DNA of 64,000 nucleotides, from contig NC_084480.1 of NCBI RefSeq assembly GCF_030035675.1, positions 21,471,263 to 21,535,262 on the forward strand, written 5' to 3'. The notes under the pieces were generated by a model that had not been told where the DNA came from, made no database searches, and was given only the letters and a program-made list of their open reading frames with translations. Position 1 is the first letter of the stretch; each line of letters begins with the position of its first letter. Shown in pieces: positions 43,211-54,632 of the stretch. The position numbers and the translations under genes are program-made. The stretch is from Rhineura floridana (taxonomy: Eukaryota > Chordata > Lepidosauria > Squamata > Rhineuridae).

Positions 43211-45174
43211 TAGCACTACTATTTTTCATAACAAGTAAAGTGTATCCGTTTGTATCTTACATAATTCACCTTCAAAAATATGAATACATTGTAAACCCAC
43301 ATGTCTTATTTGGTTCTAAAGTGTATCTCCTACTGTAAATGCAGAGCTATTATCTGAACCAGCAGGACTCTTAGATTCAAAGCTGGCCCTGTCATTAGGC
43401 AGAGTGAGTGTCCTAAGTGGCAGAAGCTGGAGTACAGGTAGCAGTGGCAAGGTGCTGGAAGACTAAGCTGTGTGAGTCACATGATCTGACCTGTGCCCTC
43501 TGGGCTCGCCCTCAGATCCAGTGGAAGATATTGCTATGGCCGATGTTGAAGTGAGATTCAGCTGCCAGTCTGGTCAGTTTCTGTGCATGGAATGGGACAG
43601 CATTTTTTTTTTCACCTCAAGCAGCAAAATGTTTGTTCGGATTCTTTTGAAGAGAAATATATATAGTTGTGATTATGATGATGATGACTTAAGAGCACAA
43701 AGGAAAAAAAGATTCCAAATGAAGATCTGATTGAAGTCCTGCAAAACCCCTAGTGCTTTTTAAAATACAACACACACAACTTGAGCCAAATATTACTGTA
43801 TTCAATAGTAGTATTTTCCCCAGGCATGGGAGCCATAGACCAAAATACTAATAGGGGGGGGGGGAGATTAGCATTCATGCCTTGCTGCACTATATCATTT
43901 TTAAGATGAATTATTCTCATAGAAACAGGCAGGCTTTGTCGGGGTTATAAGCATACCTCGACCGTAATTTAATCACATTTGGACTTTGGCTCCAGTAATC
44001 GAATATACATACCCATTCTCCTTCAGGAAGAGAATAATTTAAATGTATATAGCCAGTATTGACTTTGGAGCATGTCCTAAGTACTAATCATATGAAATCA
44101 AGACAGAGCAAAGCTACATTAAGAGGAACGTATAACTGAAGACATTTTGCAGAGGACAAATGGAATATATATACATATAATATAAACCTAGGATGCACAC
44201 ATCCTCCAAATGCAGGCTGCACATGTCCTCCAAATAACCTAGAATGAAAAGAATTATTTATACCTGATGCTAACAGCCTTTTTTTTTAATAAAAAAAACA
44301 TTTTCCTTGGTTCAGCCAAGTCTCTGCTTCCCACTTCCAGCACATTATACTTGCTCATCAACAGGAAAAACTGATGTACTGCAGCATTATGGGGAATACC
44401 CCACAGTGCACCAACATCATCTGTTGTTTTTTCTGCTGAGAAGCTCAAGAGAGATGCTCTTCCGGGAAGAAAATCAAAATGGGAAATGAACTCCTGGAAA
44501 TGCCTTGGCAACATGAATGTCTACTTATGAATGAATTCCTTAATAAGTATTCGCAATGGCATCTCTTACGTTAAGAAGACCTTGCACCAATGTATATTTA
44601 AGAATATATATACAAGTGCATCTTCCCGCTTTGCAGCATGAGATGGTTAGGGAGTAGATAAGAGCAGAATCACACAGTTGGAGAGCAGGGCAGCGTAATA
44701 TGAATGGGAAATGCAGTGAGGGGCAAAATAAAATGTGACAAAGGATGCTGATGTGCAGACAGCTGAAGGCAAAAAAAAAATCCCCACTCTGGAAGAGCCA
44801 CTGGGAATCTCGCTTCACCAAACACTGCAGGATAAGGCCTGTTTAATAATTAAGGAGCCATTTACATGCAGGAGCTTTTCCTGCAAAACCTGACTGGAAT
44901 GTTATCCTGGACAGCAAAATTGATGACTGCTGCTCACATCCCATCAGCTTCAGTCTCCTTCCATCAAGTTGGATGCTCTCGACCAGCTGCTGGGTTTAAA
45001 AAGTAGGGTGATGAAATTAAACCTGGCATGGGGAATCTGTGGCCTACTGATAAGAGTGCATGATATGCTTGCCAAAGGGAAGCCACTGAAAATGGTTCTC
45101 CCTGATGAAAGCTCACCACCCCATACCATAATGTTCTTACCACATGGGTTTGGGATAGGGGTTGCTATCTTTTA
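43211..45174. other. Intronic stretch with nothing recognised
   Basis: AT-leaning, mostly unique sequence. There are short homopolymers (T run at 43603, G run at 43854, T and A runs near 44280-44299) but no gene, RNA or named repeat that I can support. Confidence 0.5.
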
Positions 45175-45345
45175 TTTCCAGAGTGGTTTAACAATCAACC
45201 CAGTACCAAGGAACTCTGGAGAACAGGAGTCTCCTAACAACTCTTAACACCCTTAACAAACTACAGTTCCCAGGATTCTTTGGGGAAGCCATGACTGTTC
45301 AAAGTGGTATGATACTGCTTTAAATGAAGAGTGCTGATGGGTTCT
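45175..45345. repeat. MITE, right half (CCCAGGATTCTTTGGGG foldback family)
   Basis: CCAGAGTGGTTTAACAATCA and GGAGTCTCCTAACAACTCTT, then CAGTTCCCAGGATTCTTTGG and TGATACTGCTTTAAATGAAG. Confidence 0.7.
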
Positions 45346-46210
45346 GATTTGTGCTATAGCCCAGACAATAACGTGGTGGCATTGGGAAGCATTACAGAAC
45401 TATTGATAAAGCAGAATAAATTCATCCACTAATGCACTATTTTTGTGTCAGGAACATGTTGCAGAATGCAGTGGCGATAAAGCACAATCTGGAACTCACG
45501 CCCACTGGGTTGGGGTGGATTTTTACTGAGATTATAGCAGAGAAGCAAAGGCTTAAACCTCCCTTCCCATACACTGTGGTGCCAATTATTGTCACCCACC
45601 TCCCATGCCTGATACGTAATTTTTAAAAACCAATGACGTGATTGCTAATCAACGCATTAATGTTGCACGCAGTTAGTCCCTATGAGAGTGCATTTTCACT
45701 GTTTGGAGCAGAGAAACACTGGCTAGTTTTAAAACCCTAGAGCAGGGTCATCACAGTACAAAACTTCATGGCCGATGGAGTGGGAGGCATTGAGACACAT
45801 GCTGTGATAGCCCTAGTCAATATGGTGAGTGTATAATAAGCAATGGGGCTGGAAGGGGGAACTGTCATCATGCAGGGAGGTCTTTTTTTGTAGTATCCTC
45901 ACAACAAACCTAGTGCGTGTACTGTTCCTTAAATAGTTGTTTATAAAAGACAAGCTCATTCCATCATAGGCCAGGAGGGGTGGGGGAAGCTGCATGTGCT
46001 CAAGTTCTCCTTTCTGCATAACCAGAGACATCCCGTAGTTATATCTGGTTTTTCTTTGGAAATTTGAGGACTAGGAAACTTTTTGTAATGGAAAAAAGCT
46101 GGTATTTTTAGGACATTGCAAAACTTAACATATGTCAAGGTTTGCATTATGCTTATTTCTGAAGGGCCTCACACAGCTCTCAGACCAGAGATGGGTAACC
46201 TGATTCCCTC

Positions 46211-46950
46211 TGTCGTATCTCGCCAGTTAACACACAGCCTGGAGCAGGTAGAGATACTTTTACCACACACACAAAGGGTTAATTAAAGCTGTTACTAGGG
46301 TCATTGTTTATTCTCCCAACTCTTGCTTTCAGGCTGTCCTGGCAACAGAAAACCCCAACCCCTCTGGGTACTTTATCGCCACTAAAGATCCCAGCTATGG
46401 GCTGCTTATCTGGAAACCGGCAACTGTTTCACTCCACTGGGTACTTCACTGTCACCATAAATAATTGTATCCACTTATATTCACCCTTTGCCAACCCGCT
46501 TGTTCTCGATGATAGCTAGGCCAAGAATCATGCGTGTGTTAAAATAAATTGAATTAATTTATGAAACAGATGGAACAGATATAAACAAAATAACTTAATA
46601 TGCTGGCTCTGAAAGCATACGGTTACAGCACAATGTTCACTAGTCTCCTATATGTTGCACGTGGTAATTTCTCCTTTGAGAACACTATAATCCTATCTAG
46701 CCTACCCTTCCAACCACCACCCTTAATAATCCAACCCTCCCTCAAACATTCAGCCCTACCTGTCAACTTTCACACACCAACCAATAAACACACCGTTCCC
46801 TGTTCACTCAACCAATCAACACACAGCATTCCTGAACATTCTAACTCACTCCCCCTCCTCTCTCTCTCCTTACCATACTTACTCTAATACCAACCTCATA
46901 CAAAGAATTCCCTTATTAACTGTGTATACAATGCATGTAACAATGAAACA
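46211..46950 (-). mobile_element. Possible LTR-like fragment, unclassified
   Basis: About 740 bp with TGT/ACA-type ends and AATAAA-type words on the minus strand. The composition is unlike the flanks and pyrimidine-rich near 46.7-46.9 kb. No target duplication or second copy was seen, so the class is uncertain and it could be ordinary intron. If real it is an old solo LTR. Confidence 0.25.
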
Positions 46951-46961
46951 TCACACTGTAT

Positions 46962-47069
46962 TTTGCTGGTCTACAGCTCCCATCATCCCTAACGATTAAT
47001 CATGCTGGCTGGAGCTGATGGGAGTCAGCATCCAGTAGCATATGGAGGGCACAAAATTCCCCATCCCTG
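46962..47069. repeat. Palindromic MITE (CAGGGGTGGGGAACC family), 5' end lost
   Basis: GGTCTACAGCTCCCATCATC and CATGCTGGCTGGAGCTGATG, then GGAGTCAGCATCCAGTAGCA, ending TTCCCCATCCCTG. Confidence 0.7.
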
Positions 47070-47074
47070 TCCTA

Positions 47075-48325
47075 GACCGCCATAGTTTCCTAGGCCTTCA
47101 TTGTAAATTTATGAGAATATATGGGTAAAAGTTCTACCTCTGGCCCAATCTTGTCTACGATTCTGGACTGAGATTTTGCAGTCCTGATTAGATGCAAAGC
47201 AAATTAACTGAATGCAGTGGAATGAGAAAGCAATAAAAGGTTAGTGCATGACGCCAGACATCCATTTGAAAAGTCAGTATCTCCTCCTGTTTTCTTGTTA
47301 TGCCTTTCTGGCAAAGTACCGGCTCAATCCAAGAAGTGCAAGATGGTAGTTTATCAATCATAAATGTTAATTTTCCAATGCTGGTTTACGGGGAGATATT
47401 TTCTGTTGCGTGCAAAGTCGATGAACAGATTGGAAAAGGAACCAAGTATGTAAAATTATAGGGCCTCCACCACTGACTCTGGCTGGCCTCCCTTGATGAG
47501 TCCTGTGAAAACAAGGATCTGCCTGTTTTGTTTTATGCTGCTCTGTAAAGTGCTGTGTACATTGATTGTGTTGTGTAAATTATTATAAGTATTTTTTTTC
47601 AAAATCCAGTTTGACCCCATTGCTTGCCACACACTTTGCAGATGTGTTGGGAGGCCTGTTGAGTCTTTAGCCTCCTGCCTAATCCCTAGAGCCTATTTCC
47701 ATGTTCAACATAAGGGCACCTTCGATGTTTTCCATTTTATGTAAATTGGCAGTGACCCAAGGGCTTCTGGCAGCTGTCCAGGATCATTGTCTTTGCTGGG
47801 TCTTTTCTTTTTGCCTTTCTTTCTCTACTCCTAACCATTGGGTTAAGTGACAGCATTCTCCAAGTCCACTCTGTTAGTGGAATCTATTGTAAACACACAT
47901 CCATTGATTTGCATTTGTCAGAGAGGGAGTTAAACCAGTAAGAAAAGAAGGCTTCCTCCCTTGTGTGTGTGCATGTGTTTTTTTATGCAGAGCCAGGGAA
48001 ACCTTTTCTATTGATCCTATTGATCCAATCTTTCCCTTTAAGGAAACCGCATAGTTAAAAGGCACCCATCCCCCCCCACCCAACACACCCATTCGATAGA
48101 TTTAGTCTTTATGTCCCTGCAAATTTCTTTTAAGTGGTTTCATCTAGGTAACAGCGGATGGTATTAAACAAGTGAACCAAACTGAAAGCAAGCTACTTGT
48201 GCCAAAGAAAGAGATATCAGATTTATTAGGGGAAGCTCCCTGAAGACATCAGTGTATTGGCATGGTGCCATCACAACTACAACAAGGGGTTTAGGAAGAG
48301 GAAGGGAAACATAGCTCTAGGAGTA
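47075..48325. other. Intronic stretch with nothing recognised
   Basis: Unique-looking sequence without repeats or coding potential that I can support. A C run with CCACCC lies at 48071. Confidence 0.5.
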
Positions 48326-48328
48326 GCT

Positions 48329-48394
48329 AGGAGCCAGGGCTGATGGGAGACGAAGCCCAACAACATTGGGAGGGTCACAAGTTCTCCACCTGTG
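48329..48394. repeat. Palindromic MITE right half
   Basis: GGAGCCAGGGCTGATGGGAG, GCCCAACAACATTGGGAGGG and AAGTTCTCCACCTGTG. Confidence 0.6.
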
Positions 48395-48884
48395 CTCTAC
48401 TCCTTCCCCACTGAAGCTGCCTTATACTGGCCTTCATTTGGCATAAAGCTAAACCATAGTTTATTGCCACATGAATAAGACTTGAGTTTGTATGTTACTT
48501 TCCCTTTCACTTGTGAAGATTGGAAGCACCTGCTTCCTGCTTTTAACTAGCTGCAGTTTCTCACTGTGCCCAAAAGGGTGATCTTTGGTTAGTTTAAGGG
48601 TTGTTGAATAACCCAGGATCAAACTATGGCTTAGAATCCTGGCTAGTTTCAACAAACCATAGTTTAACCACAGTTCCCAGTTTGGATTTCACAAGAAATC
48701 CAGTTGGTTTAAACTAGGAAGATATGCTTCCAGTCTCCTCTTTGCAGCTGCACCATAAGAGAAATGAGAAAAGGGAGTGCTCAAAGCTCACTCTTGCCCA
48801 CTTGTGTTATGGTAAACCAATGGTTTATCATCACATCCAGACTGGAACATTGAATCATATTCAGTATTGTCTACTCTGACTGAC

Positions 48885-48992
48885 AGACCACTCCAAAGCT
48901 CCTGGGCCTGGTGTTTCCCAGCAACTGCTACCTTAAACCTGGGACCTTCTACATACAAAGCACATGGTTAATTGCTGAGCTGTGGCTCCACT
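48885..48992 (-). repeat. tRNA SINE (GGCTCAGTGGTAGAGCA type) 5' part
   Basis: On the minus strand: GAGCCACAGCTCAGCAATTA, CTTTGTATGTAGAAGGTCCC and AGGTTTAAGG in place of box B. Confidence 0.6.
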
Positions 48993-49059
48993 TTTCTGAA
49001 AGTCTAATGTATGCATGGAGACCCTGTGCTCCTAAAATATCCATTTCAATGACAACAGC

Positions 49060-49195
49060 ATATACACATTATTCTTAGGGTTGTATTCAACTAAGCCCTA
49101 TTCAGAGCAGACCCATTGAAATTAATAAACCTAAGTTAATCATGTCCGTTAACTTCAGTGGGTCTACTCTAAGTAGGACCAGTGTTGAAAATCAC
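49060..49195. repeat. Palindromic AGTAAGTCC-family-like repeat
   Basis: GGGTTGTATTCAACTAAGCC and CAGTGGGTCTACTCTAAGTA around CCATTGAAATTAAT form a loose inverted pair. Confidence 0.45.
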
Positions 49196-49327
49196 TCTAT
49201 TTTTTACCATGTATGTATGTAGTTATAAAAATATTTATATACCACCCTCTCATAAAATATCAGGGCAGTGTACAGCAATATAAAAATCATTAAAGCAGTA
49301 CAGAACAATCATTAAAATGACTGGGTA

Positions 49328-49570
49328 GCCAGTGTGGTTACAATGTGGTACTTAAGAATGTCAACCTAAGACTGGGGAGACCTTGGTTCAAATCCCCACT
49401 CGGTCATGAAGGTCACTGGGTGACCTTGGGCCAGTTACTATCTCTCTGTCTAACCTACCTTACTAGGTTGTTGTGAGGATAAAATGGAGCGGACAGGAAA
49501 GCTATATATGCTGTCTTGATCATATTGGTGGAAAGATGTAATATAGCTGAAGTCAATAATAAAATAATGA
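49328..49570 (+). repeat. tRNA SINE with L2-like tail
   Basis: AGCCAGTGTGGTTACAATGT, GGTTCAAATCCCCACTCGG (box B), TCACTGGGTGACCTTGGGCC and GGTTGTTGTGAGGATAAAAT, ending in AATAAT. A GGTGCT hexamer repeat follows at 49578. Confidence 0.78.
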
Positions 49571-49874
49571 ATGGTAGTGCTGGTGCTGGTGCTGGTGCAA
49601 CCCATGTTAGGCTAGGAAGCAAGCTGGGGACTAAGTTACAGATCCTGGCCCGGCAGTTGAAAACGAATGAGTTAGGTTATAAAAAACCCAGAGACTACTA
49701 TAAGGCTGCCAATTCTTTCTGAACTCTACTGGACCTTATAGCTGGCCTTTGGCAGCTGCTGTAGTTATGAATAACAATAATAGTGCTTTATCACCATGCC
49801 ATGAAAATGCTTCCCCTGCTTATCCTTGCATAACAAGATGGTGATGGCAATAGATTAACATATGAAACTGGTGC

Positions 49875-50315
49875 CGAAAGGTCTGCACTGGCTTCCCATC
49901 TGCTACCAGGCCAGGTTCAAGGTTTTTGTACTAGTGTACAAATCCCTGAAAACTTAGGCCCAAGATACCTTAAGGACCACCTTACCCTGAATGTCCCAAG
50001 TTGATCACTGAGATCATCTGGAGGGGATCACTATTTGTGGTCCCCTCAGACCAGAAATATGACTCATGTCAACGAGGAGTTGTGCCTTCAGTGTAGTGGG
50101 CCTGACTCTGTGGAACTCCCTTCCTTTAGAAATCAGGCAGGCACCGTCCCTGCTGAATTTCAGACACCAGGTAAAAGTTATTTCATTTCAGGCGGCCTTT
50201 GCACCCATGAATGCTATTGTAATGGTTCTATTTCTTATGTTTTAATCTATGTGTTAAATGTTGCGTATTGTATGTTTTACTTTTATCATATGCCGCTTTG
50301 AGACAGGGAGTGACG
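49875..50315 (+). mobile_element. L2-clade LINE 3' fragment
   Basis: GGTCTGCACTGGCTTCCCAT, GCTACCAGGCCAGGTTCAAG (LHWLPICYQARFK), then GGAACTCCCTTCCTTTAGAA (WNSLPL) and a TTTTAAT-rich 3' UTR ending CATATGCCGCTTTGAGAC. Frameshifted and 5'-truncated. Confidence 0.72.
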
Positions 50316-50877
50316 TGTGGGGCAGGGTTTATTCTAATATGCAGCTAGACACATCTTTTGCAGCGTCAAAAAATTGTGCAGTGTGAAATAAGTTTTTGTG
50401 CAGGTGAGCATATGGGATTTAATAAGGAGCTAGATAGTTTCTTAAAAAATAGATGAGAAAAGGCAAAAAGAAATAGAAAATGAAGATAAATACTGGTTCC
50501 TTTCAAATCTTCATAACGTATTTATAGTATATTATGGAACTAGTCTGGGGGAGGGCAATGTGCTGGCTGCTTATGCAGTAGAGGAAAAAAGGTGAGAATA
50601 AGTCCTGATGCAGGGTATATACATTTCTTAAATAAATAAAGAATGGCAAGTCATGAGAGCAGGCCAAGCCATTCTCTACCTCATTCCCCACCTGACCGCC
50701 CAGCCAGAAGTTGGCAACCGTACAGTGCTACTCATACTTCATATTAAAGTTGTATTTTGTCCTTTGCCTTATTGCTTGCTGTCTGCATCTATGGATCCAT
50801 CCAAGAACTTTATGCAGCTGAACTAGGAAGAAATAGGAAGAAATTAGAAGACAGCATATAGAATATCTAATCGTAGA

Positions 50878-51068
50878 AACATAGAACATTGCCTTATACT
50901 GAGTCAGACCATTGGTCCATTTAGCTTAGGAGTGTCTGCAACGACTAGCAGTGGCTCTCTAGGGTTTCAAGCAGAGAAAATGTCCAGCCTTACCTGGAGA
51001 TGCCATAGATTGAACCAAGGACCTTCTGCATGCAAAGCAGATGCTCTACTACTAAGCTTCAGCCCTTC
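50878..51068 (-). repeat. tRNA SINE (GGCTCAGTGGTAGAGCA type), near full length
   Basis: On the minus strand: GGGCTGAAGCTTAGTAGTAG, GCATGCAGAAGGTCCTTGGT, TCAATCTATGGCATCTCCAG, then TGGACCAATGGTCTGACTCA and GTATAAGGCAATGTTC. Confidence 0.8.
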
Positions 51069-51086
51069 CCCATACATTAAAGCAGG

Positions 51087-51141
51087 TATGGGAAACCTTT
51101 GGCCCTCCAAATGTTGTTGAACTACAACTCATCTGAACTGA
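51087..51141. repeat. Palindromic MITE left half (split copy)
   Basis: GCAGGTATGGGAAACCTTTG, GCCCTCCAAATGTTGTTGAA and CTACAACTC. The matching right half is at 51603-51668, after an L2/CR1 insert. Confidence 0.65.
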
Positions 51142-51602
51142 CTGGGTCCTACGATGTGTCATCCGAGGCCCTCCACGAGAGGTTCATAGGGTGGCAACAT
51201 GAGAACAGGCCTTTTCAGTGGTGGCCCCCCACTTAAGAACATAAGAAGAGCCTGCTGAATCAGGCCAGTGGCTCATCTAGTCCAGCATCCTGTTCTCACA
51301 GTGGCCAACCAGGTGCCTGGGGGAAGCCCGCAAGCAGGACCTGAGTGCAAGAACACTTTCCCCTCCTGAGGCTTCCGGCAACTGGTTTTCAGAAGCATGC
51401 TGCCTCTGACTAGGGTGGCACTTGTGGAATGCTCTCCCCAGGGAGGCACATCTGGTGCCATCTTTATCCATTTTTAGCACCAGGCAAAGACTTTCCCCTG
51501 TACCCATGGTTCTGGCCCTTAATGTATGGGGCCTTAGCTACTGGTGGCCTCTTTTAATGGGGTAGGACCTGTAGCCCTCTCCTTTATTTGTACTGCCTTG
51601 CT
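51142..51602 (+). mobile_element. L2-clade LINE 3' fragment inside the MITE
   Basis: GAGAACAGGCCTTTTCAGTG (ERTGLFSVV-like) before the break at about 51233, and GGAATGCTCTCCCCAGGGAG (WNALPREA) after 51412. A short 3' region follows, ending TGTACTGCCTTGCT. A CR1 piece splits it. Confidence 0.6.
51234..51412 (-). mobile_element. CR1-like LINE 3' end, inserted in L2
   Basis: On the minus strand: AACCAGTTGCCGGAAGCCTC, CTTGCGGGCTTCCCCCAGGC, CACTGTGAGAACAGGATGCT and GCCACTGGCCTGATTCAGCA, ending CTTCTTATGTTC. Confidence 0.78.
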
Positions 51603-51668
51603 TACTGGGGCTGATGGAAGTTGCAGTTCAGCAACATCTGGAGGGCCACAGGCTTCCCATGCTTGCAT
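51603..51668. repeat. Palindromic MITE right half (split copy)
   Basis: CTGGGGCTGATGGAAGTTGC, AGTTCAGCAACATCTGGAGG and GCCACAGGCTTCCCATGC complete the copy started at 51087. Confidence 0.7.
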
Positions 51669-51689
51669 TAGAGGATCCTAGCATGGAAT

Positions 51690-51944
51690 CCTCACCTTAG
51701 AGGGGCTTAGTCCAACCTCCTGTTCAATACAGGAAATCTGCTTGAGCAACCTCAACTGATGGTTGTCCAATTAGGAGAAGACCTCCAGTGAAAGAGAGCT
51801 CAGCACGCCTCTAGGCAGTTAGTTCCATTGTTGAACTGCTCTTACCATCAAAATGTTGCTTCTAAGGTTCGGCTGTTATCAACCTTCTGCAATTTAAGCC
51901 CATTAGATGTCATCCTATCCTCTGGTGTAGGAATGGCAGAATCT
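51690..51944 (-). mobile_element. CR1-like LINE 3' UTR fragment, second subfamily
   Basis: On the minus strand: AGGATGACATCTAATGGGCT, CTAGAGGCGTGCTGAGCTCT, CCATCAGTTGAGGTTGCTCA and GGAGGTTGGACTAAGCCC. The order fits a CR1 3' UTR but the wording differs from 59815-60303. Confidence 0.6.
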
Positions 51945-52290
51945 GTCAATTTTCCAATCTCAAGTTCAGTTTGCCCCTTTTATGAATGTTTGCTCATCCT
52001 TTTTTAAAAAAAAAATCTACATAACATTTTATTGCCTTTCATGCACACTTCTCCTAATATACACACACATCTATCCATAATTTTGCTTAATATATGCATT
52101 TTGCAAGCCATTCCCCTTCCTATAATGCATTTTTGCAGCCCAGGTTACTTTCACTAAGATACGCATTTTTGGGGAGCTTGGCCAGCTGCATCACAAAATT
52201 CAAAAAGCTACAGATTTCAAACGAGAGCTGCATTTTGATTTGCAATGTTGTTTTGGGAAGTTCATATCAATGAGAACCAAAATGAATGTC
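51945..52290 (+). repeat. AT-rich DNA-transposon-like repeat (TAGGGATGGGC-ended family)
   Basis: CAGAATCTGTCAATTTTCCA, CACACTTCTCCTAATATACA, TTTGCAAGCCATTCCCC and AGCTGCATCACAAAATTC share order and wording with the copies at 53268 and 60785. Confidence 0.6.
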
Positions 52291-52435
52291 TCCTCTATTC
52301 CTCCTGCTCCTTATCTGTTTCCTATACTGATATTGTTTTGTATGTAGACTTCAACATCGCTCATTGCTTGAGCATGTGCAATTTGGATCAAGAACCCTTT
52401 TTGCGTGGCAGCCTCTATTATCTGGAACTTCCTGT

Positions 52436-52650
52436 CTATTGATATTTATTTTTATTTATGTGTACATTTATATCCCACCTTCCCTCCAAGGTGCTCAAGG
52501 TGATGTACAAACATGGTTCTGTCCCTCCCCATTTTATCCTCACAACAACCCTGTGCGGTAGGTTAGGCTGAGAGACATTGACTGGCCCGTCACCCAGTAA
52601 ACTTGAGGGCCGAGCAGGGGGACTGGTCTCCCAGGGTTCCAGTCCTGAGG
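52436..52650 (-). repeat. tRNA SINE with L2-like tail
   Basis: On the minus strand: ACTGGAACCCTGGGAGACCA, CTGGGTGACGGGCCAGTCAA, GGGTTGTTGTGAGGATAAAA, CACCTTGAGCACCTTGGAGG and GGTGGGATATAAATGT. The 5' head is truncated. Confidence 0.78.
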
Positions 52651-52892
52651 AAGGTCCCTTCATTGTACTGCTTTCAATGCCTGCTGAGAACTTTTTTGTT
52701 TAGGCAAACCTACCCAGACACGTAATTTTATTATGGCCATTTGGTTTTTAAAATGTTTATATTCTCTATATTTTGATAATTTTTATTACGTCTACTTTTT
52801 CTAAAGTTTGTTCGTATTGCTATTTTTATGAATATCTTTATACAATTTTATCAGATTTTTTTTTATATCCGGTATATGACTGCATACATGCC

Positions 52893-53070
52893 ACATCTTT
52901 AAAGCATATTCAAAGCATATTTTGCCCCACAAAGAATCCTGGGAATTGTAGTTTGTTAAGGGTGCTGGAAATTATAACTTTATGAGGAATAATTCCCAGG
53001 ACCCTTAACAAACTACAGTACCCAGGATTCTTTGGGGAAACTGTGCTTTAAATGTAGGGTGTGTATGCAG
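52893..53070. repeat. MITE, short complete foldback (CCCAGGATTCTTTGGGG family)
   Basis: CACAAAGAATCCTGGGAATT, GTAGTTTGTTAAGGGTGCTG then ACCCTTAACAAACTACAGTA, CCCAGGATTCTTTGGGGAAA and TGCTTTAAATGTAGGGTGTG form a hairpin with arms of about 50 bp. Confidence 0.75.
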
Positions 53071-53074
53071 TCTC

Positions 53075-53265
53075 TAGGTGGAATTCCCTCCCCACAGAGG
53101 TGCATTTGGCACCTTCATTACATGGTTTCCGTCTTATGCTGAAGATGCACCTCTTTACCCTAGCCTTTGACACATGAGATATATGCTTTCAGAACCTCCC
53201 CTATTCCCGTGACAGTAATATCTTTTAAACTGTGTTTAAGATTTAATTTTAAGTTGTTGTAACTA
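53075..53265 (+). mobile_element. L2-clade LINE 3' fragment
   Basis: GGAATTCCCTCCCCACAGAG, ATGCTGAAGATGCACCTCTT (LKMHLFTL) and CCTTTGACACATGAGATATA, then a TTTAATTTTAAG 3' UTR. Confidence 0.6.
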
Positions 53266-53267
53266 GG

Positions 53268-54215
53268 GATAGAAACGTGTGTCAGTTTTTGGTTCTCTCA
53301 GTTTCTTATTTTTCCAGTCTTAAATTAAGTTCTCTACATTTCTGCAGCAATTGGTGATTGTTTTAAAAAAAATCTTCATGAAAATTCTCCAGCATTTTAG
53401 TGCCAATTTCTCCTAATAAACACATTTTGTAGGCAGGTTTAATTAATGTACACATTTTTACAAACAATTTCCCCTAATCTAATGTTTATGTTATTTTCAT
53501 TGATATATTCATTTTTATGTACACTTTCCCCTAGCATGCATTTTTTATAAACATTGGTTTGCGAACTGGTTTTTGCATTGCAAAATTAGAATAAGTGCGA
53601 ATTTTGAAGGATGGCTGTGTTTCGGCTGCCCGTTAGCTACTGGGCCAAGTTCAAGGTTCTGGTTTTGGTGTACAAAGCCCTACGCAACTTGGGACCAGGA
53701 TACTGGAAACATCATCTTACTCCTGATATACCCAGTCGATCACTGGGTCTCCTGCAGATACCATCTTATCAACAGGTCCGTTCTGCACACCACAGGAAGC
53801 AAGCCTTTAGTGTTGTGGCTCTGACACTTTGGAATTCCCTCCCCTTAAATATTAGACAGGCACCATCTCTGTTGTCTTTTCGGCACCTATTGAAGACCTT
53901 CATTTTTCAACAAGCCTTTTAAGTAGAGACCTTATCCCAGTTTGCTTCAGTACTGGAATAACCTTTTAAGATGTTTTTAAAATTGTTTTTTAAAATATGT
54001 TTTTAAGATGTTTTGTTTTAATATGTTTTAAAATCTTTTGCTTTCAAGGTGTTTTAAAGTGCTTTTAGTGTTTTTGTTTGCCACCCTGGGCTCCTTCTGG
54101 GAGGAAGGGCAGGATATCAATTTAAATCAATCAATAAATATTGTTTCAAAAAGTGCAAATTTGATAGATTTGGCTTGAAATGTGAACCAAATCATATATC
54201 TCGCCCATCCTTCGT
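53268..54215 (+). repeat. AT-rich DNA-transposon-like repeat interrupted by L2
   Basis: The first part (53268-53620) starts TAGGGATAGAAACGTGTGTC and has TGAAAATTCTCCAGCATTTT and CACTTTCCCCTAGCATGC. The second part (about 54147-54215) ends ATATCTCGCCCATCC. The start and end words are roughly inverted (TAGGGATRGR / YCGCCCATCC). An L2 fragment sits between them. Confidence 0.6.
53625..54145 (+). mobile_element. L2-clade LINE 3' fragment, nested
   Basis: At 53611-53922 it reads RLPVSYWAKFKVLVLVYKAL, then LGPGYWKHHLTPDIP and SVVALTLWNSLPLNIRQAPS, then LLKTFIFQQAF with an uninterrupted frame. This is followed by a T-rich 3' UTR and the terminus GGCAGGATATCAATTTAAAT with AATCAATAAAT. It resembles the L2 at 40365-42110, so the two are one subfamily. 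Confidence 0.82.
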
Positions 54216-54498
54216 TGTAACCTGCCCTGGGACCTTATGGTGAAGGGTGAGTACAAAACTGAAATCATCATCACCACCACCATCATCTCGCTAAACAAAA
54301 TAAATAGCTGGGCTTACTTCCAAGTTCAGAGATGTTCACGGGGGCATTGGGAGTAGGGCTGGACTTTGGGGAACAGGGGTGGCAGGTTTCATATCACACA
54401 TCTGCCTGCACTCCCCTTTTTCACTTCCATGTGATTAGTGCTGACCCACATTCAAAGGTGCAAACCAGTCACTGTTATGTGCAGAATGGCCCTTAGGC

Positions 54499-54632
54499 CA
54501 GGGGTGGGGAACCTAGGGCCCTCCAGATGTTTCTGGACCACAGCTCCATCCCTCATCATTGGCCCTACTAGCTGGGGCTGGGTGCTGGTCTGGAGTCCAG
54601 CAGCATCTGCAGGGCTACAGGATCACACCCTT
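54499..54632. repeat. Palindromic MITE (CAGGGGTGGGGAACC family)
   Basis: CAGGGGTGGGGAACCTAGGG, CCCTCCAGATGTTTCTGGAC and GGAGTCCAGCAGCATCTGCA. Confidence 0.78.
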
